Assembly: GCA_963930655.1 (NCBI GenBank)
Contig: OZ005610.1
Location: 5,151,001 to 5,215,000 of the forward strand
Direction of reading: 5' to 3'
From: Myrica gale
Taxonomy: Eukaryota > Streptophyta > Magnoliopsida > Fagales > Myricaceae
DNA length: 64,000 nt
Shown here: in pieces, positions 48,514-60,085 of the stretch
How positions within the stretch are numbered: the stretch's first letter is position 1
How the letters are laid out: every line of letters starts with the position of its first letter
Notes under the pieces: generated by a model
The model's input: the letters and a program-made list of their open reading frames with translations, nothing else
Told to the model about the DNA's origin: nothing
Databases searched by the model: none
Program-made: the position numbers and the translations under genes

Positions 48514-50589
48514 CTAAATTAGTAAATTACCTTCTTCAACCTCAAAGTTTTCAATGCTGTCCAATGATTGTTGAATGTCAAAACTGGGTTCTTCCCTTAA
48601 CCAATTTTGCGTGCAAATTAATGCCTCAACAGTTTTTGGACTCAAAGAACTCCGAAAGGGATCAAGCACACGTCCACCGGTGCTAAATGCAGATTCAGAA
48701 GAAACGGTAGAAATAGGCATAGTCATCACGTCACGTGCAATATGACCAAGGATAGGATATTTAGAGGCATTCATCTTCCACCAATTTAAAACATCAAAAT
48801 CCACAGTTCGTGCCTCCCGACCATCTGATAAGTATTGTTCAATTTCAGATTTGTTACCCACATCTGTTTTTGATTCAAATTCATCCATAATGCCCCAAAA
48901 GGATTCAGAGTCGTCTACATCATTCTCATCACCCCCATGTGGAGTAAAAGAGTCCTTGCATGGTTGAACCTCGCTTGAAGACCCAAACCGAGCTGAATAC
49001 TCCGTATACAATCGATGTAAGACACGTCTTACACTTTCTAACATCAATTCAGCCTCATGTTCATATATTTGTTTGAACCACAATTCCAAAGCAAACATTT
49101 TGCACCGTGGATCAATCACAACAGCAATGAATAAAAATAAATTAAACTTCTCAGACCTTCCCCAATATTTTTCATACTTCCGTTTCATACCAATTGCCAT
49201 GGCACTTAAAAGAACATCACCACTATCACACATCCTTGATAATTGTTTTTGAATCATACAAAGCTCTTGAAAATATGCATTAGAAGTTACATGCAAAGAT
49301 CCAGAAAATCTCAATGTAGCTTCATAAAAAATTTTCAAAAACTTTGTAATTACTCGAATTCTATCCCAATCACCACATCCAGGAGGCCCCAAAATCCTTC
49401 TCCCCTCACTAGCTTCACCAAAGTAACGAAGAAAGTGCTCATCATCATCCTCCAAGCGTTCAAATGCCTTTTGATATATTTGAGCTGAGTCCAACATAAG
49501 ATAAGTTGAGTTCCATCTGGTAGAAACATCAAGACACAATCCCCTTTTACTCTCAATCTTTTCCTTTTGTGCACAAACATTGAATATTTTCAATCTAGAA
49601 GGAGATGACCTCACATATCTCACTGCATTGCGAACCTTGAGAATTGATTCATCACTTTCTTTTAACCCCTCAGTGACAATAAGGTTTAGGATGTGGGCAC
49701 AACATCTCATATGAAGGTAATCACCATCCATGACATTGCCCTTCATATGCCTCTTTAGGTAATCAATAGCAACATCATTTGAGGAGGCATTATCAACTGT
49801 GATGGTGAAAACTCTATCTATTCCCCAATCATGTAAACAAGTCTCTATATGCTTCCCAATTGTATCCCCCCGATGATTAGGAATTAAACAAAAGTTTATG
49901 ATTCTTTTGTGCAACCTCCATTCAGAATCAATGAAATGTGCTGTCAAACACATGTAATTTAAATTTTGCACTGAGCTCCAAGTGTCAGTTGTGAGACAAA
50001 CTCTACTAGCAGTTGACTTAAAAAAAGATTTCAACTTTCCTTTTTCCATATCATAAAGCTTCATACAATCCCTAGCCACAGTAACACGAGAAGGCACATT
50101 AAACTTGGGTTCCATTTTCGAACAGACTTTTCTAAACTTAATCGACTCCACAAATCTAAAAGGCAATTCATCACAAATAACCATTTCAGCAATTACCATC
50201 CGAATGCCTTCAGGATCATACTTGTGAAACCCCATCAGACCACCATCAGACCCTTCCCCTTTCTTGTCAAAACACAAAGTAGTTTGATTCTTATCCACTG
50301 GTCTCCTATAGGGATACTTTTTGCAACTCTCTAAATGTTGTATCATTGATGATGTCCCATTTTTCTTAGAGTGACAAAAGTACTCCTTCGAACAATAGTT
50401 ACATGTGGCTTTCGGGTCACTAGAATCACAAGCAGTCATTTTGGTAAAATGGTCCCACACTTGGGACGAGTCTCTACTAGCCTTCCTTTTAGAAAAAGGT
50501 CGAATAGTAGGCTGGGACTGGGTTTGAGTTGGAGTATTGTTAACACTTGGGACGGGTGCCTCGTCCCCTTTAGATGTAGGACCGTCCAT
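48514..50589 (-). CDS. hAT transposase, RICESLEEPER/DAYSLEEPER-like, 691 aa
   Basis: One uninterrupted minus-strand frame. Order of domains: a BED-type zinc finger near residues 40-93 (VWDHFTKM..., C-x2-C in CNYCSKEY, then H and C in QHLESCKKYP); the RNase H-like core with TTDTWSS (first Asp) and a TVDNASSND block (second Asp); HMRCCAHILNLIV (the CxxH of hAT); the DUF4413-like TRWNSTYLMLD region; and the C-terminal dimerisation domain with WWKMNASKYPILGHIARDV and STVSSESAFSTGGRVLDPFR. The protein excises and inserts the element in the nucleus. A 5' UTR exon appears to lie upstream: a GTAAGT donor at 51745 and a TTCTAG acceptor directly before the ATG give a 1.16-kb leader intron. No stop or frameshift is seen. 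Some plant relatives are domesticated genes, but intact ends here argue for a mobile copy. Confidence 0.95.
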   Translation of the reverse strand: MDGPTSKGDEAPVPSVNNTPTQTQSQPTIRPFSKRKASRDSSQVWDHFTKMTACDSSDPKATCNYCSKEYFCHSKKNGTSSMIQHLESCKKYPYRRPVDKNQTTLCFDKKGEGSDGGLMGFHKYDPEGIRMVIAEMVICDELPFRFVESIKFRKVCSKMEPKFNVPSRVTVARDCMKLYDMEKGKLKSFFKSTASRVCLTTDTWSSVQNLNYMCLTAHFIDSEWRLHKRIINFCLIPNHRGDTIGKHIETCLHDWGIDRVFTITVDNASSNDVAIDYLKRHMKGNVMDGDYLHMRCCAHILNLIVTEGLKESDESILKVRNAVRYVRSSPSRLKIFNVCAQKEKIESKRGLCLDVSTRWNSTYLMLDSAQIYQKAFERLEDDDEHFLRYFGEASEGRRILGPPGCGDWDRIRVITKFLKIFYEATLRFSGSLHVTSNAYFQELCMIQKQLSRMCDSGDVLLSAMAIGMKRKYEKYWGRSEKFNLFLFIAVVIDPRCKMFALELWFKQIYEHEAELMLESVRRVLHRLYTEYSARFGSSSEVQPCKDSFTPHGGDENDVDDSESFWGIMDEFESKTDVGNKSEIEQYLSDGREARTVDFDVLNWWKMNASKYPILGHIARDVMTMPISTVSSESAFSTGGRVLDPFRSSLSPKTVEALICTQNWLREEPSFDIQQSLDSIENFEVEEGNLLI

Positions 50590-51971
50590 CTAGAATTCAG
50601 TAAGTGAAATGTCACTATCACATTCTATGCAATATAATTAGAATTTAATCCAATATCCAATATGATATATATGAAAAAACATAATATAATCCAATACCAA
50701 TATCCAATATGCAATATAATTAGAGGAACTGTGTATGGGTAAACATGGGCTGTGTTTGCAGCATGCAGTGGCTGGGAGGGATTCTGTCATCTAGGTCAAA
50801 CATCCACTGGAACCCAAAACATTACATGCATTTCCATTTCCAAAGCAGGCAAGAAAATGATGAACCAAGATACATATCTCCGAGAGAAGGCAACCAAAGT
50901 ACAAGACCATGTTCTTCCTTAAGGCAAGAAAATCGGATAGCACTGAACACATATATTCTCCAAGCAAAAAGGCTGGTTCATGTTACCTTCCTTAATTTGT
51001 CATGGTTTTCTTGGATGGTGTCATACATAGTCTTGAGGGTGTTCATATCTGTTTTCTTCTTAATTCCTCCTGGTATTCTTGAATACTATCAAAATATATG
51101 TAGTGGTGGTGCAGGTTTGGTTGTGGCTGTCATTGAGCCCACGACACTACTATCTACCAGCGATTGTGATAAGGCAGATATCTTTTATATGTCTACACTA
51201 GTCAAAGAATGCATTAGCAAAGAAAAATCACTCAAAAAAAATCATATAGAGTTCAAATACCTAATTTTTCATCTAAGGTTTCTACTACCTATATTCTTCC
51301 ATGCATATCTTTATTTTGTCAAAGCACTGTCACATGACATTAGACAGATTCAAAACACTAGAAATTAAAGATTACAAAAAAAAACACCATTTTACACTCA
51401 ACATGCTATACAGCTATACATGCTCTTACAAATTCACTTCCAATGTCATGACAATATTGACAACGACGACATTGGAAGTGAAATGGGGCTGACTCCTCAT
51501 GGGTTATTTGGAGGGAGCAGTGTTGGAATTGATGCAGGATTGCCTTATGATATCACCAAGCTATGCACCCAAATTTCTATTTCCAAGAAGACAGATCAAG
51601 AAGGCATTTTAAGCTGACCATTAACAAGACTTACGATACAAGAAACCGAATCTAATCGATCAATTAAACATTCCAGACCTCAACAACCGTATCCAGTTAG
51701 AACCCAGAAACGAAAGAAACCTATCCAATGAAAAAATGAACTTACATGGGAACCCACAAGAGAAGAGCCTGACAAATCCGATGAGAGCTGGAGGGGGAAG
51801 GAGAAGCCTGGACTCTGGAGGGGTGGAGGCCGGAGGGGGAACGACGAACGGCGCTGCTTAGGGAGTTAGGGTTAGGGATCGAATGGCGAAGTCGAACTCG
51901 AAGGGGACACTGGTGAGTGGTGACTGGACAAGGGTAAAAAAAATTCGTATACACTTACATTACTGATATCG

Positions 51972-52022
51972 GTCGGTTCGGTTTTCGGTTAACCGACCCA
52001 TATCACCGAAAACCGAACCGAC
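51972..52022. repeat. Subterminal inverted repeat at the right end of the hAT element
   Basis: GTCGGTTCGGTTTTCGGT (51972-51989) and its exact reverse complement (52005-52022) are separated by 15 bp. They start 126 bp inside the right end and share the GTCGGTTCG core with the 44-bp palindrome at the left end. Confidence 0.93.
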
Positions 52023-52155
52023 TCAGTCGGTTTTTAAAACAATGGGCCGAGGACCGAACTGGGCCATGGCCCAACCGCCCGCGCCGATGGGCTGCGGTCG
52101 GTTTGGGTCGGCCGGTTCGGCCCTCGGCCCAAACATGTTCAGGCCTAAGTAGAAC

Positions 52156-53081
52156 CAGAAAAGGGGATCCGGTCAAGGAAGAAGGCTAACTTAATGAAAC
52201 GGTCCGTTTAGTTTGCATGCATGAGCTTGGTTTGAGTTTGTGCATTAAAAGATTCGTTTAGTCTGCATTAAAGTAGTTTTTTGTTAATCTGGCTAATGCA
52301 GCGTTTTTGTTAAACTCAAATCTGACGTGTTAATCTGACTAACGTGTGGTACTAACATGTTAAAATATTGACGTGTCACGAGATTTCGTTAAATGGATTG
52401 ACGGAACATGGAGGGTAGGATCTAATCATCACATGAATATGAACTCAATAACTATAATGTAAAAAAAAAATAGTGACTAAATTGTTAACGAGTTACAAAT
52501 ATAATGACCATATTACTATTTTTTCTTAATTTTATTATAATATAATGCGTTTAATTAGTGACTTAGGTGATTGCCGGACCAAAATCCCCTATAATTCAGT
52601 GTAGGGGCCATAGGAGAGAGAGGGAAGTGGATCTCTCTCTCCTATTGCACTATGCAATTCGGTCACCCAGATTACAACTGAATTGCAGACGAGCCCGATC
52701 CGGTGATTACCTCATTTGCTAGGGTGATTTTTGTTTTCCCAACAATTTAGAAGATGAAAATTTCTACCAAAATAAACATATTCCAACATTTTTAACTTTT
52801 ACACCTGACCACTCCACTTTTTACAAATTTCAATAAGTAAATATTTTCAAAATTTTTACTAACAAACATACCCATAAAGCCGCCGGCCCGCCCCTGCAGT
52901 CAACATAGCCATAAATTCCAACGTGTCTTTTACAGCGTGGTCCTTAATTTCTTCGGGCGGCCACTGGCCGGACCAAAATACCCTCCACTATTAAGTCATT
53001 AAATAATAATGTAGAGTTAAATAATTATTCCCAGTTCTCACCGACAGTTACTTATTAGCCAGCGACGCTCTAATGCTCTAT
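52156..53081. other. Spacer between the hAT element and the APT upstream MITE
   Basis: No gene is seen. The stretch is AT-rich with MITE-like blocks (for example 52733-52874) whose ends are not clear. Confidence 0.4.
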
Positions 53082-53280
53082 GGGTGCGTTTGCGTACCAA
53101 AATTTTACCTCATCTAAAATTTTAACATAATTAAATATTACAATATAATCTCTCTCTCCCCATCAAATCATTACTATTTACTACAAAAAAATATAAAAAA
53201 TTATCTCTCTCTTCACTTTTTCACTAAACTCAATACCTAAAATTTTAACAACACTAAAATTTTACAACACAAACACAACC
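53082..53280. mobile_element. Tourist-like MITE, copy 3, upstream of APT
   Basis: The 199-bp element begins GGGTGCGTTTG and ends CAAACACAACC, flanked by TAT on both sides (53079-53081, 53281-53283). It ends 60 bp before the first copy of the APT targeting exon. Its last 29 bp are included in the 302-bp tandem duplication. Confidence 0.82.
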
Positions 53281-53859
53281 TATGTTTTGTACTACTCCAC
53301 ACTATCTACTCTGTTAGAACATTCATGTCCTGAGTAAACAATGATGCAAAGAGCTTCGCTTCTCTCCTGCTCCGGTTCTTTCCCTCCAACCCCCGCCGCC
53401 TTCCGTCAACCGTTCGTCGCATCTTCTGGACGGTTCTCAGCTTCCTCTTGCGCTCAATCTCTTTTGAATGGCTCCCAAAGTCTCCGTCCCGCTTTCTCCT
53501 CCCCTCTGCGTTGCACTGGTAAAATTCCAATTTTGGTCCTACGTAGGTTGGATCACTAAAATTTTACAACACAAACACAACCTATGTTTTGTACTACTCC
53601 ACACTATCTACTCTGTTAGAACATTCATGTCCTGAGTAAACAATGATGCAAAGAGCTTCGCTTCTCTCCTGCTCCGGTTCTTTCCCTCCAACCCCCGCCG
53701 CCTTCCGTCAACCGTTCGTCGCATCTTCTGGACGGTTCTCAGCTTCCTCTTGCGCTCAATCTCTTTTGAATGGCTCCCAAAGTCTCCGTCCCGCTTTCTC
53801 CTCCCCTCTGCGTTGCACTGGTAAAATTCCAATTTTGGTCCTACGTAGGTTGGATCACT
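53252..53859. repeat. Perfect 302-bp tandem duplication carrying the APT first exon
   Basis: Unit 1 is 53252-53553 and unit 2 is 53554-53855; reading through both I see no difference. The junction shares CACT with both outer ends (4-bp microhomology). Each unit includes the end of the Tourist MITE, 60 bp of leader, the 178-bp targeting exon (53341-53518 or 53643-53820) and its GTAAAATT donor. Confidence 0.93.
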
Positions 53860-56800
53860 CGTTGTTGTTTTTATATGGCATATGATCTGTTACCTTTTTT
53901 TTATACGCGCATATGATCTGTTGCCACTACCAGAGCATATTCACGAGCTTTTATGAGAGTTTTTTTTCCCCCTAAGTGAGCTTTTATGGGAGTTGTTATT
54001 CTTTATGAGTCTATGACTATATTCATGAGCTTTTACGGAATGGGCAATTTGGCCATAAAGAATAATTTAAGGCCATTGGTCAATTCTATTTACCCTTTCG
54101 CACCTTTGTCTAGTCTACGCGTCCAAGTGGTATGATACTTGAGTAGGGATCTGTCCCTCTCTGTCTCTCTTACATTTGAACTGTTACTGGGTAGCGAGTG
54201 GCTCCGTGAAACCCCAAGAAATGGCTTCTGGGAAGGGCGAAGACTCTCGCATAGCGAGAATTACCTCTGCCATCAGAGTCATCCCAGACTTTCCCAAGCC
54301 AGGTGCTCTTCTCCCATTCGTGCTATGCTAATTTCATATGTTATTATCTTATTCCTATTGCGCAGATGTTTTAAGTTTTTCGGTATCCGATTTGTCTGCT
54401 GGGCAGTGGCAGTGGGTAAGTTTTAGCTTAATTAATTCATAGTTCTGTTTTTTGATTTCCGAGAGCATCGATGGTTTACTGGGCATACAATTTGGCAGGG
54501 ATTATGTTCCATGATATAACCACCTTGCTTCTTGATACGAGGGCATTCAGGGACACTATCGATTTGTTTGTTGAGAGGTACAAAGACAAAGATATATCTG
54601 TGGTTGCAGGTATTCCCTCATATGTGGTTCGCCAAAAAAAAGATACATATCATTCAGTTCTGCCATTTCGGTCGGTTCGGGCTTATTGTTTTCTGTTTCC
54701 ATTTATTTGTTGGTTTGTTTTTTAAAATTCCAAGATTGCAACTGGAGGTGTTGGTTTCTACATAGTGCATCGTTGGATAGTGCCTTGATAATTGGCTTTT
54801 CGTTCCTGCTTAGTTCGATTTTTTTTTTGCTTCAATTTCGTGGTAGCTCAGTTTCGCACTTCGTTCAAAATTTTCAAATGTATGCTAAAGATTTGTATTT
54901 TTATTTTTGTGTATATTTATTTTTACTTTTCTTGTACAATCCAAAATTTGGTAAGCTCATGACTTATTGGCCTTAATGTCTCGTTGTTTGTTTGGTACTC
55001 TTGAATAGACTGGGTTTTGTTGCATGTCAGGTAAATGGGGGTGCAAATCATTACATAAGAATGTTATTTATACAATGCAGGTGTTGAAGCTAGAGGTTTT
55101 ATCTTTGGCCCTCCCATTGCATTGGCTCTAGGGGCAAAGTTCGTTCCTTTGAGAAAGCCTAAGAAGTTACCTGGTATGTTTCTCTGCCAAATATTTTGCT
55201 TGGTCCACATGAATTGCCCCGTTTCTGTGCATGTGAGAAGTTTGTGGTACCTTTGATTGGTCGAAAGTCTTCAAAGGCTTTGTTTGGTACGTTTGTAGAC
55301 GTTGCAGCTTTCACTTTAGTGATATTTTGAATGTCTTCCACTGCTGTGTTTGGTACGTTTGTAGATGTTGCAGCTTTCACTTTAGTGATATTTTATCTTC
55401 TCTAGATGTTACCTGTTGGATATCATATCCATCTGCTAGCAACCATTTCAAACCTCCTCTGTTCTACTAGTCTCATTGAAATTAACATGAGGTTAATCAT
55501 TTTGTCTGTGCCTCCTTTCTTTGAAGAACACGTCAATCATTCTTTAGGGAAAGAATTGAGAAGAAAAGAGGTGAAAAGCTTGATGGACGAGGAATTTATA
55601 GAAGTCAATAAAAGGGTAAGAGGAAAGTAGTCCCCTCACCTCAGAGGAATCTAATTATGAGCGAACAAGGATTGCCTCTTCTTGCTTCTAGTTGACTTGA
55701 TACTCTGATGTAAGACTTAAACAGAAGTGAGTCCCCCAACTTGGGTATAGATGCTTAAACATCAAAAATTCTACACCCCAGCCCCCAAAGAAAAGAGAAA
55801 ACAAAAGAGTTTTCTTCTTTCAGGTTCAGTCCATTAGTCTGTTGAGAACAAATTTATATCTTTTGGCATTGATGTCAATATCTGGATTCTTGTTGGAAAC
55901 TTTCCGTATTTTTTCTGAGTTTAGGAGGTCTACTAAATTATGTGGTTGCGTGTGCCTGTCTGACCCACCATGAAGGAGTTTTGAACCTTTCTAGTTCTCC
56001 TGTGCGGTTGTCATTTTATTTGTTACCTTACCAGCAATTTTTGGGAAGCAATAAAGGTTTCCAAAGGTTAACAGTTTGGTGGTTTGGCAGGGGAGGTTAT
56101 TTCGGAAGAGTATTCTTTGGAGTATGGAACAGACACAATGGAGATGCATGTGGGGGCTGTTCAAGCTGGAGAACGGGCACTGGTAATAGACGATCTCGTT
56201 GCAACTGGTGGAACCTTGTGTGCTGCAATGAGGCTACTTGGTAATATGTTAAACATGAAAATGTTGACTTAATTTTATATAAAAGTGTAGAGGAGGCTCT
56301 TAGACAGACAGGAATATTGGCTATTTGGATTGGCAAGCCAATCAACAAAGAACTTTGCTTCACAATTGCATGACAGGGGCTTCACACATGTCAATTGTGG
56401 AAGAGACTGTAGCTACCTCTCGATAGCCATAGTGTTCTTTTCTCTTACATGTGAATAGTGATAAATATGGTTTTTCGATGCAAACACCTTTGGTTTCATA
56501 AGTACTAGAATATTGTAGAAGAAGCAGGTTTTGTTGTACGTGCTATTCATTCTTGGCCTTGAAGTTAAGCTTTTTATTTTTATCATCCTCGAGCTATTGT
56601 TCCGCAGGACCTCCCTACAAGATCGTCACTGCAGCAGAATGAATATCAACCTTGCTTAGTACCATGTTATTTTAGGTCTGCCTGTTCAATTCATTTTTCT
56701 TTTTTGTTTGCAGAGCGTGTTGGAGCACATGTTGTTGAGTGTGCTTGTGTCATTGAATTGCCAGAGCTGAAGGTATGCCCCCTACTAGAAATGGAAATCT

Positions 56801-58363
56801 TTTATCCAACAAATGACTTACTACAAAGTTTGATTCTTGTACCTCACTGTCAAGAAAGATTGAGATTAGAAGCTTCAAAATTGTGTTGACCCTTATGTAT
56901 GCATGAACAATTTTATCATAGCATTCTTTCTTGACATTAGAAGCTTCAAAATTGTGCTGAGCCTTATGTATGCAAGAGCAATTTTGTTATAACATTTTGA
57001 ATCTATGTCCTGTCATTATGGGGAAAAATATGATGTAACTCAAGTGGTTCTTTCATGACAGTCAAGGTTTAAAGGCCCAATAGTAAATAATATACTACTG
57101 AAAAGAAATCTCAGTTGAACTTAAGAAAAGGTCAAGGAGGCATTTATGAGAAAACAGAGTTACAGTTTGTAAACAGAAGTCATGCATGTCAAAACTGCCG
57201 TATTTTGAAAGTTATCCATCCCAAGTAAGTCAACATGTTGTTGGTTCTAACTATTGGACTGGAAGGATATTATTATAGTTTTTCATCTACTACAAATAAA
57301 CTCTTCTCTCTATTTAACATCGTATGTAAAACTTTTTCTAAGTTTTGGGGGGAGGGGTCGGAAGAAACAAGTTCAATGTACAAAACCGAAGAAAGTTTCT
57401 GGGTTACAAAAAAATAAAAGAAATGTAGAACTGATTGGCAAGCATCAAAGTAAATCAAATTCCTATTACAAAAAGCCAAACATTAATTAAGTTATGCATA
57501 TGATTCTGATCCTAATGAATAAAGTGAGGCAATCAAGAGGCAATGAGGAAGCCCAAGTTGCACATAAGTGCAGTTTAAGTTGCAACTTCAGATGCATCCC
57601 AGCATGTGAGAAAATTAAGAGTTAAGAATTCAACCAAAATGTTATAGAATCTAATGTCAAAGTTAGTGCCTATAACCTGCACATGAAGAATGACTCAGGG
57701 TTTAGAAAGGAGGAATTTAGTTCACTGATTATAAGTCAAAGTAAAGGTATGAAAAGGATCTTTGCTTTTCCACAAGTATCTTACTATGTTTGTTGGCAAG
57801 TTTATACTAATATAATACAAGTGATTTATGAATCCATGTCCTGCTATGTTATGACTTTTTGGCAATGGGGTATCCTTGATCCTACATTTTTTTTTAATCA
57901 ACACTAATTACCTTTATTCAAAAGAAAGAAAACAAACTAGGGTGGATCAGTCCCAGCATAAATCCAAAACAAGTCAGGGAAATGCTCATGAACAACGGGG
58001 TGGCCTCCAGAATCAATCTTAGAGGCAGCCCAACGAGCAAAGAGATGCGCTACCTCATTCGCACCACGCTACCTCATTCACACTCTCAGAACATTACTTC
58101 AGATATTAATGTCTCTCTGGTAAAAACACAAATAAATATAAAAGGAAACTATTCCTTCAGTTGCTTGAGATGATGGCTAGAGCTACCTAGCTACATAGCT
58201 CCATAGACTAACTCTCTTTGTGCTTCAAACTTGGGACAACTTAGTTCGACTGTGAACATCTCTTTTTCCCCTTCGATTGATGCATTAGCTGATATGCGTT
58301 ATTGACTTGTTTCAGGGGCGGGAACGGTTGGGAGAAAAACCTTTGTTCGTTCTCGTTAACTGA
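53643..58363 (+). CDS. APT1: Adenine phosphoribosyltransferase with plastid/mitochondrial targeting exon, 248 aa long form, 180 aa short form
   Basis: Exons: 53643-53820, 54195-54302, 54499-54609, 55081-55173, 56091-56240, 56714-56772 and 58316-58363, all in matching phases. The enzyme makes AMP from adenine and PRPP and also recycles cytokinin bases. The core starts [20 protein letters not shown] (ATG 54221) and shows [37 protein letters not shown], the PRPP-binding motif [11 protein letters not shown] (127-137 of the short form) and a C-terminal PLFVLVN. The first exon encodes a 59-residue Ser/Arg-rich, acid-poor leader ([16 protein letters not shown]...) typical of organelle targeting; it joins through ASGSVKPQE to the internal Met, so the long and short forms would be organellar and cytosolic, as known for plant APT1. 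An identical copy of exon 1 lies at 53341-53518. Intron 5 contains a LINE fragment. Confidence 0.9.
55281..55412. repeat. 66-bp imperfect tandem repeat in APT intron 3
   Basis: Units begin TGTTTGGTACGTTTGTAGA at 55281 and 55347 and both run into GTTGCAGCTTTCACTTTAGT. They differ at a few sites. A similar pair of about 71 bp period (ATTAGAAGCTTCAAAATTGTG at about 56865 and 56936) is in intron 5. Confidence 0.75.
57887..58065 (-). mobile_element. 5'-truncated LINE end (RNase H tail) in APT intron 5
   Basis: On the minus strand the frame reads [20 protein letters not shown] and ends with [14 protein letters not shown], followed by an A-tail (T-run at 57887-57895). It belongs to the same LINE family as the fragment at 3752-4271 (shared ANE..AH..ARWAA and W.YAG.DPP). 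I could not define a target duplication. Confidence 0.75.
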
Positions 58364-60085
58364 GCCTGATCTAGAGTGTCTCAGACAGTACTGCTTTGTT
58401 CTTTGCCATTTTATACCTTAAGAGTTCTTGCTATTTTAGAAGACTACTTTCATTTTGAAGGGGAAATCCTGGTTGGGTAATAAAGGTTTTGTTTGTATTG
58501 GTGTTGAAGAGATGCTGGCAGATAATAGTGAATGATGAGCAGTAATGTTGTTGTGATTTCTGGTTTTGTTGGGGAGGTCCTACTCTTTTCTCCCTTCTTC
58601 CTCTGTGATAAGCAGTAATATGGTTGCGATGTGGTTGTGATAAGCAGTAATAGAGCGTCTGCAGCAGCAGGTTTTGTTTGTATTGTTCACTCCCCATGCC
58701 GCAGGCTTCAGGCTGTTACGATACAGAAGTTTGCAGGGCGAGTTAAATATGGAGATTTTTTTCTTTTTCTCATTTTGATATAATAAAACTGATTTCCATG
58801 AAGGATGTAGAAATGTGAAGTAGGTCGAGTGCCTGATTGAAGTAGCTACGAGAAGATTTTACCAAAGAACAGGATCCATCTAGACGTTTCTCTCTTCCTT
58901 CTTTTAGGCCCGATCCGATATTTCTTTACCCATCGGCGCACTGTTCAGGCAAGATATGACAAAAATGAACACGATAAACAGAGTATGCTCCCAAAGTTAC
59001 AAACTTCATCCATTCCGGTCTGGACAACCAAACTATTTCATACCATATTGCACCACTAAGTAAATCGAAAGGCCTACTCTTTGCTTCATCTCTTCACGAT
59101 TCTGATATATTTCAATTCAATTCAGTCTCTTTTGTCCTGTGTGGCAATTTCAGCTCAAAATGGTGATGCCGTGTCATTTTCCCTATCTCTTAAAAAATGT
59201 AAAAACTAATTTTGTTTACATATGCATCAAATACACTTTGTTTTTTAATTAGATTCTGTGTTACAACCATGATGTAACACAAAATACCATAAACATTACC
59301 AACTAGTGCTACTTAAAGTACCATGATAAACTAATGTCCTCACTCCTCATCCAAATACCACTCAATCGCCGGCAGTCCACACTCCTCTTCCTTGTGATCC
59401 ACATCCAACTCTGCAACCCAATATTCCTCTTTTGTTTTTTGCCACAAATGTTATTGAAAAACCCCAAAAAGATTCTTAATAGAATATAATATCAGACAAT
59501 ATCAGACACCCAAACGAGAAAGAAGGAGCTGCTTCATTGTCAGGGCATCACTCGTGCTCCATGATGGACTTATTTGGAAATGGTGGATAATTATAAAGTT
59601 TGAGACCGATCGAGATCAGGTCTCTGTCTGCATTCTTTGCAGGTTCAAAGAGCCAGATGGTGCGTTTTTTTTTTTATCTCGAAGCAAGCAGCCATCATAT
59701 ATATATTTTAGTGGGTATAAATTTGCCAGCCCGAAACAGGAAAATGTGACTGGTTTAGTTTAAATATTCGGTCTATGACCAACTTGGGATGGTTGGAGCT
59801 GGTCCCTTGGCTCCTTTTTAGCATTGGAAATGACTTATTTTTTTCCTGTAAACTATGTCCTATTACGGAAAAGACAAAGTTTTAGAACTTTTATATATGA
59901 TATGAGAAAATCCTTAGGAGCATAAACTGCCACAACGATGATGCTTAGATATGTCTTTTTGCCTTATGACAGCTCGAGAGTACGGACTATGACTTAATTA
60001 GTTTTTTTAGAACTACCAAACTGATCTATGACTTTTTGATTATTAGAGAAACCCATGATTTCTTTGCTTTCGATAGTACTGTTAA

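Larger units (their letters stand above)
47984..52155. mobile_element. Complete hAT transposon, 4156 bp, with perfect 8-bp target duplication
   Basis: The element spans 47992-52147. Its ends are 13-bp perfect inverted repeats, TAGGCCTGAACAT on the left and the reverse complement on the right. The host sequence AGTAGAAC is duplicated exactly on both sides (47984-47991 and 52148-52155), the 8-bp signature of hAT insertion. Inside is an uninterrupted minus-strand transposase. Both subterminal zones are dense in GGTCGGTT/AACCGACC-type motifs, as expected for transposase binding. Intact ends, intact target duplication and an open transposase argue for a young and possibly active element. Confidence 0.94.

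Noticed and set aside
50745-51368. 207-codon plus-strand frame inside the hAT element
   Set aside because: It lies within the probable leader intron of the transposase on the other strand and matches no family I recognise.
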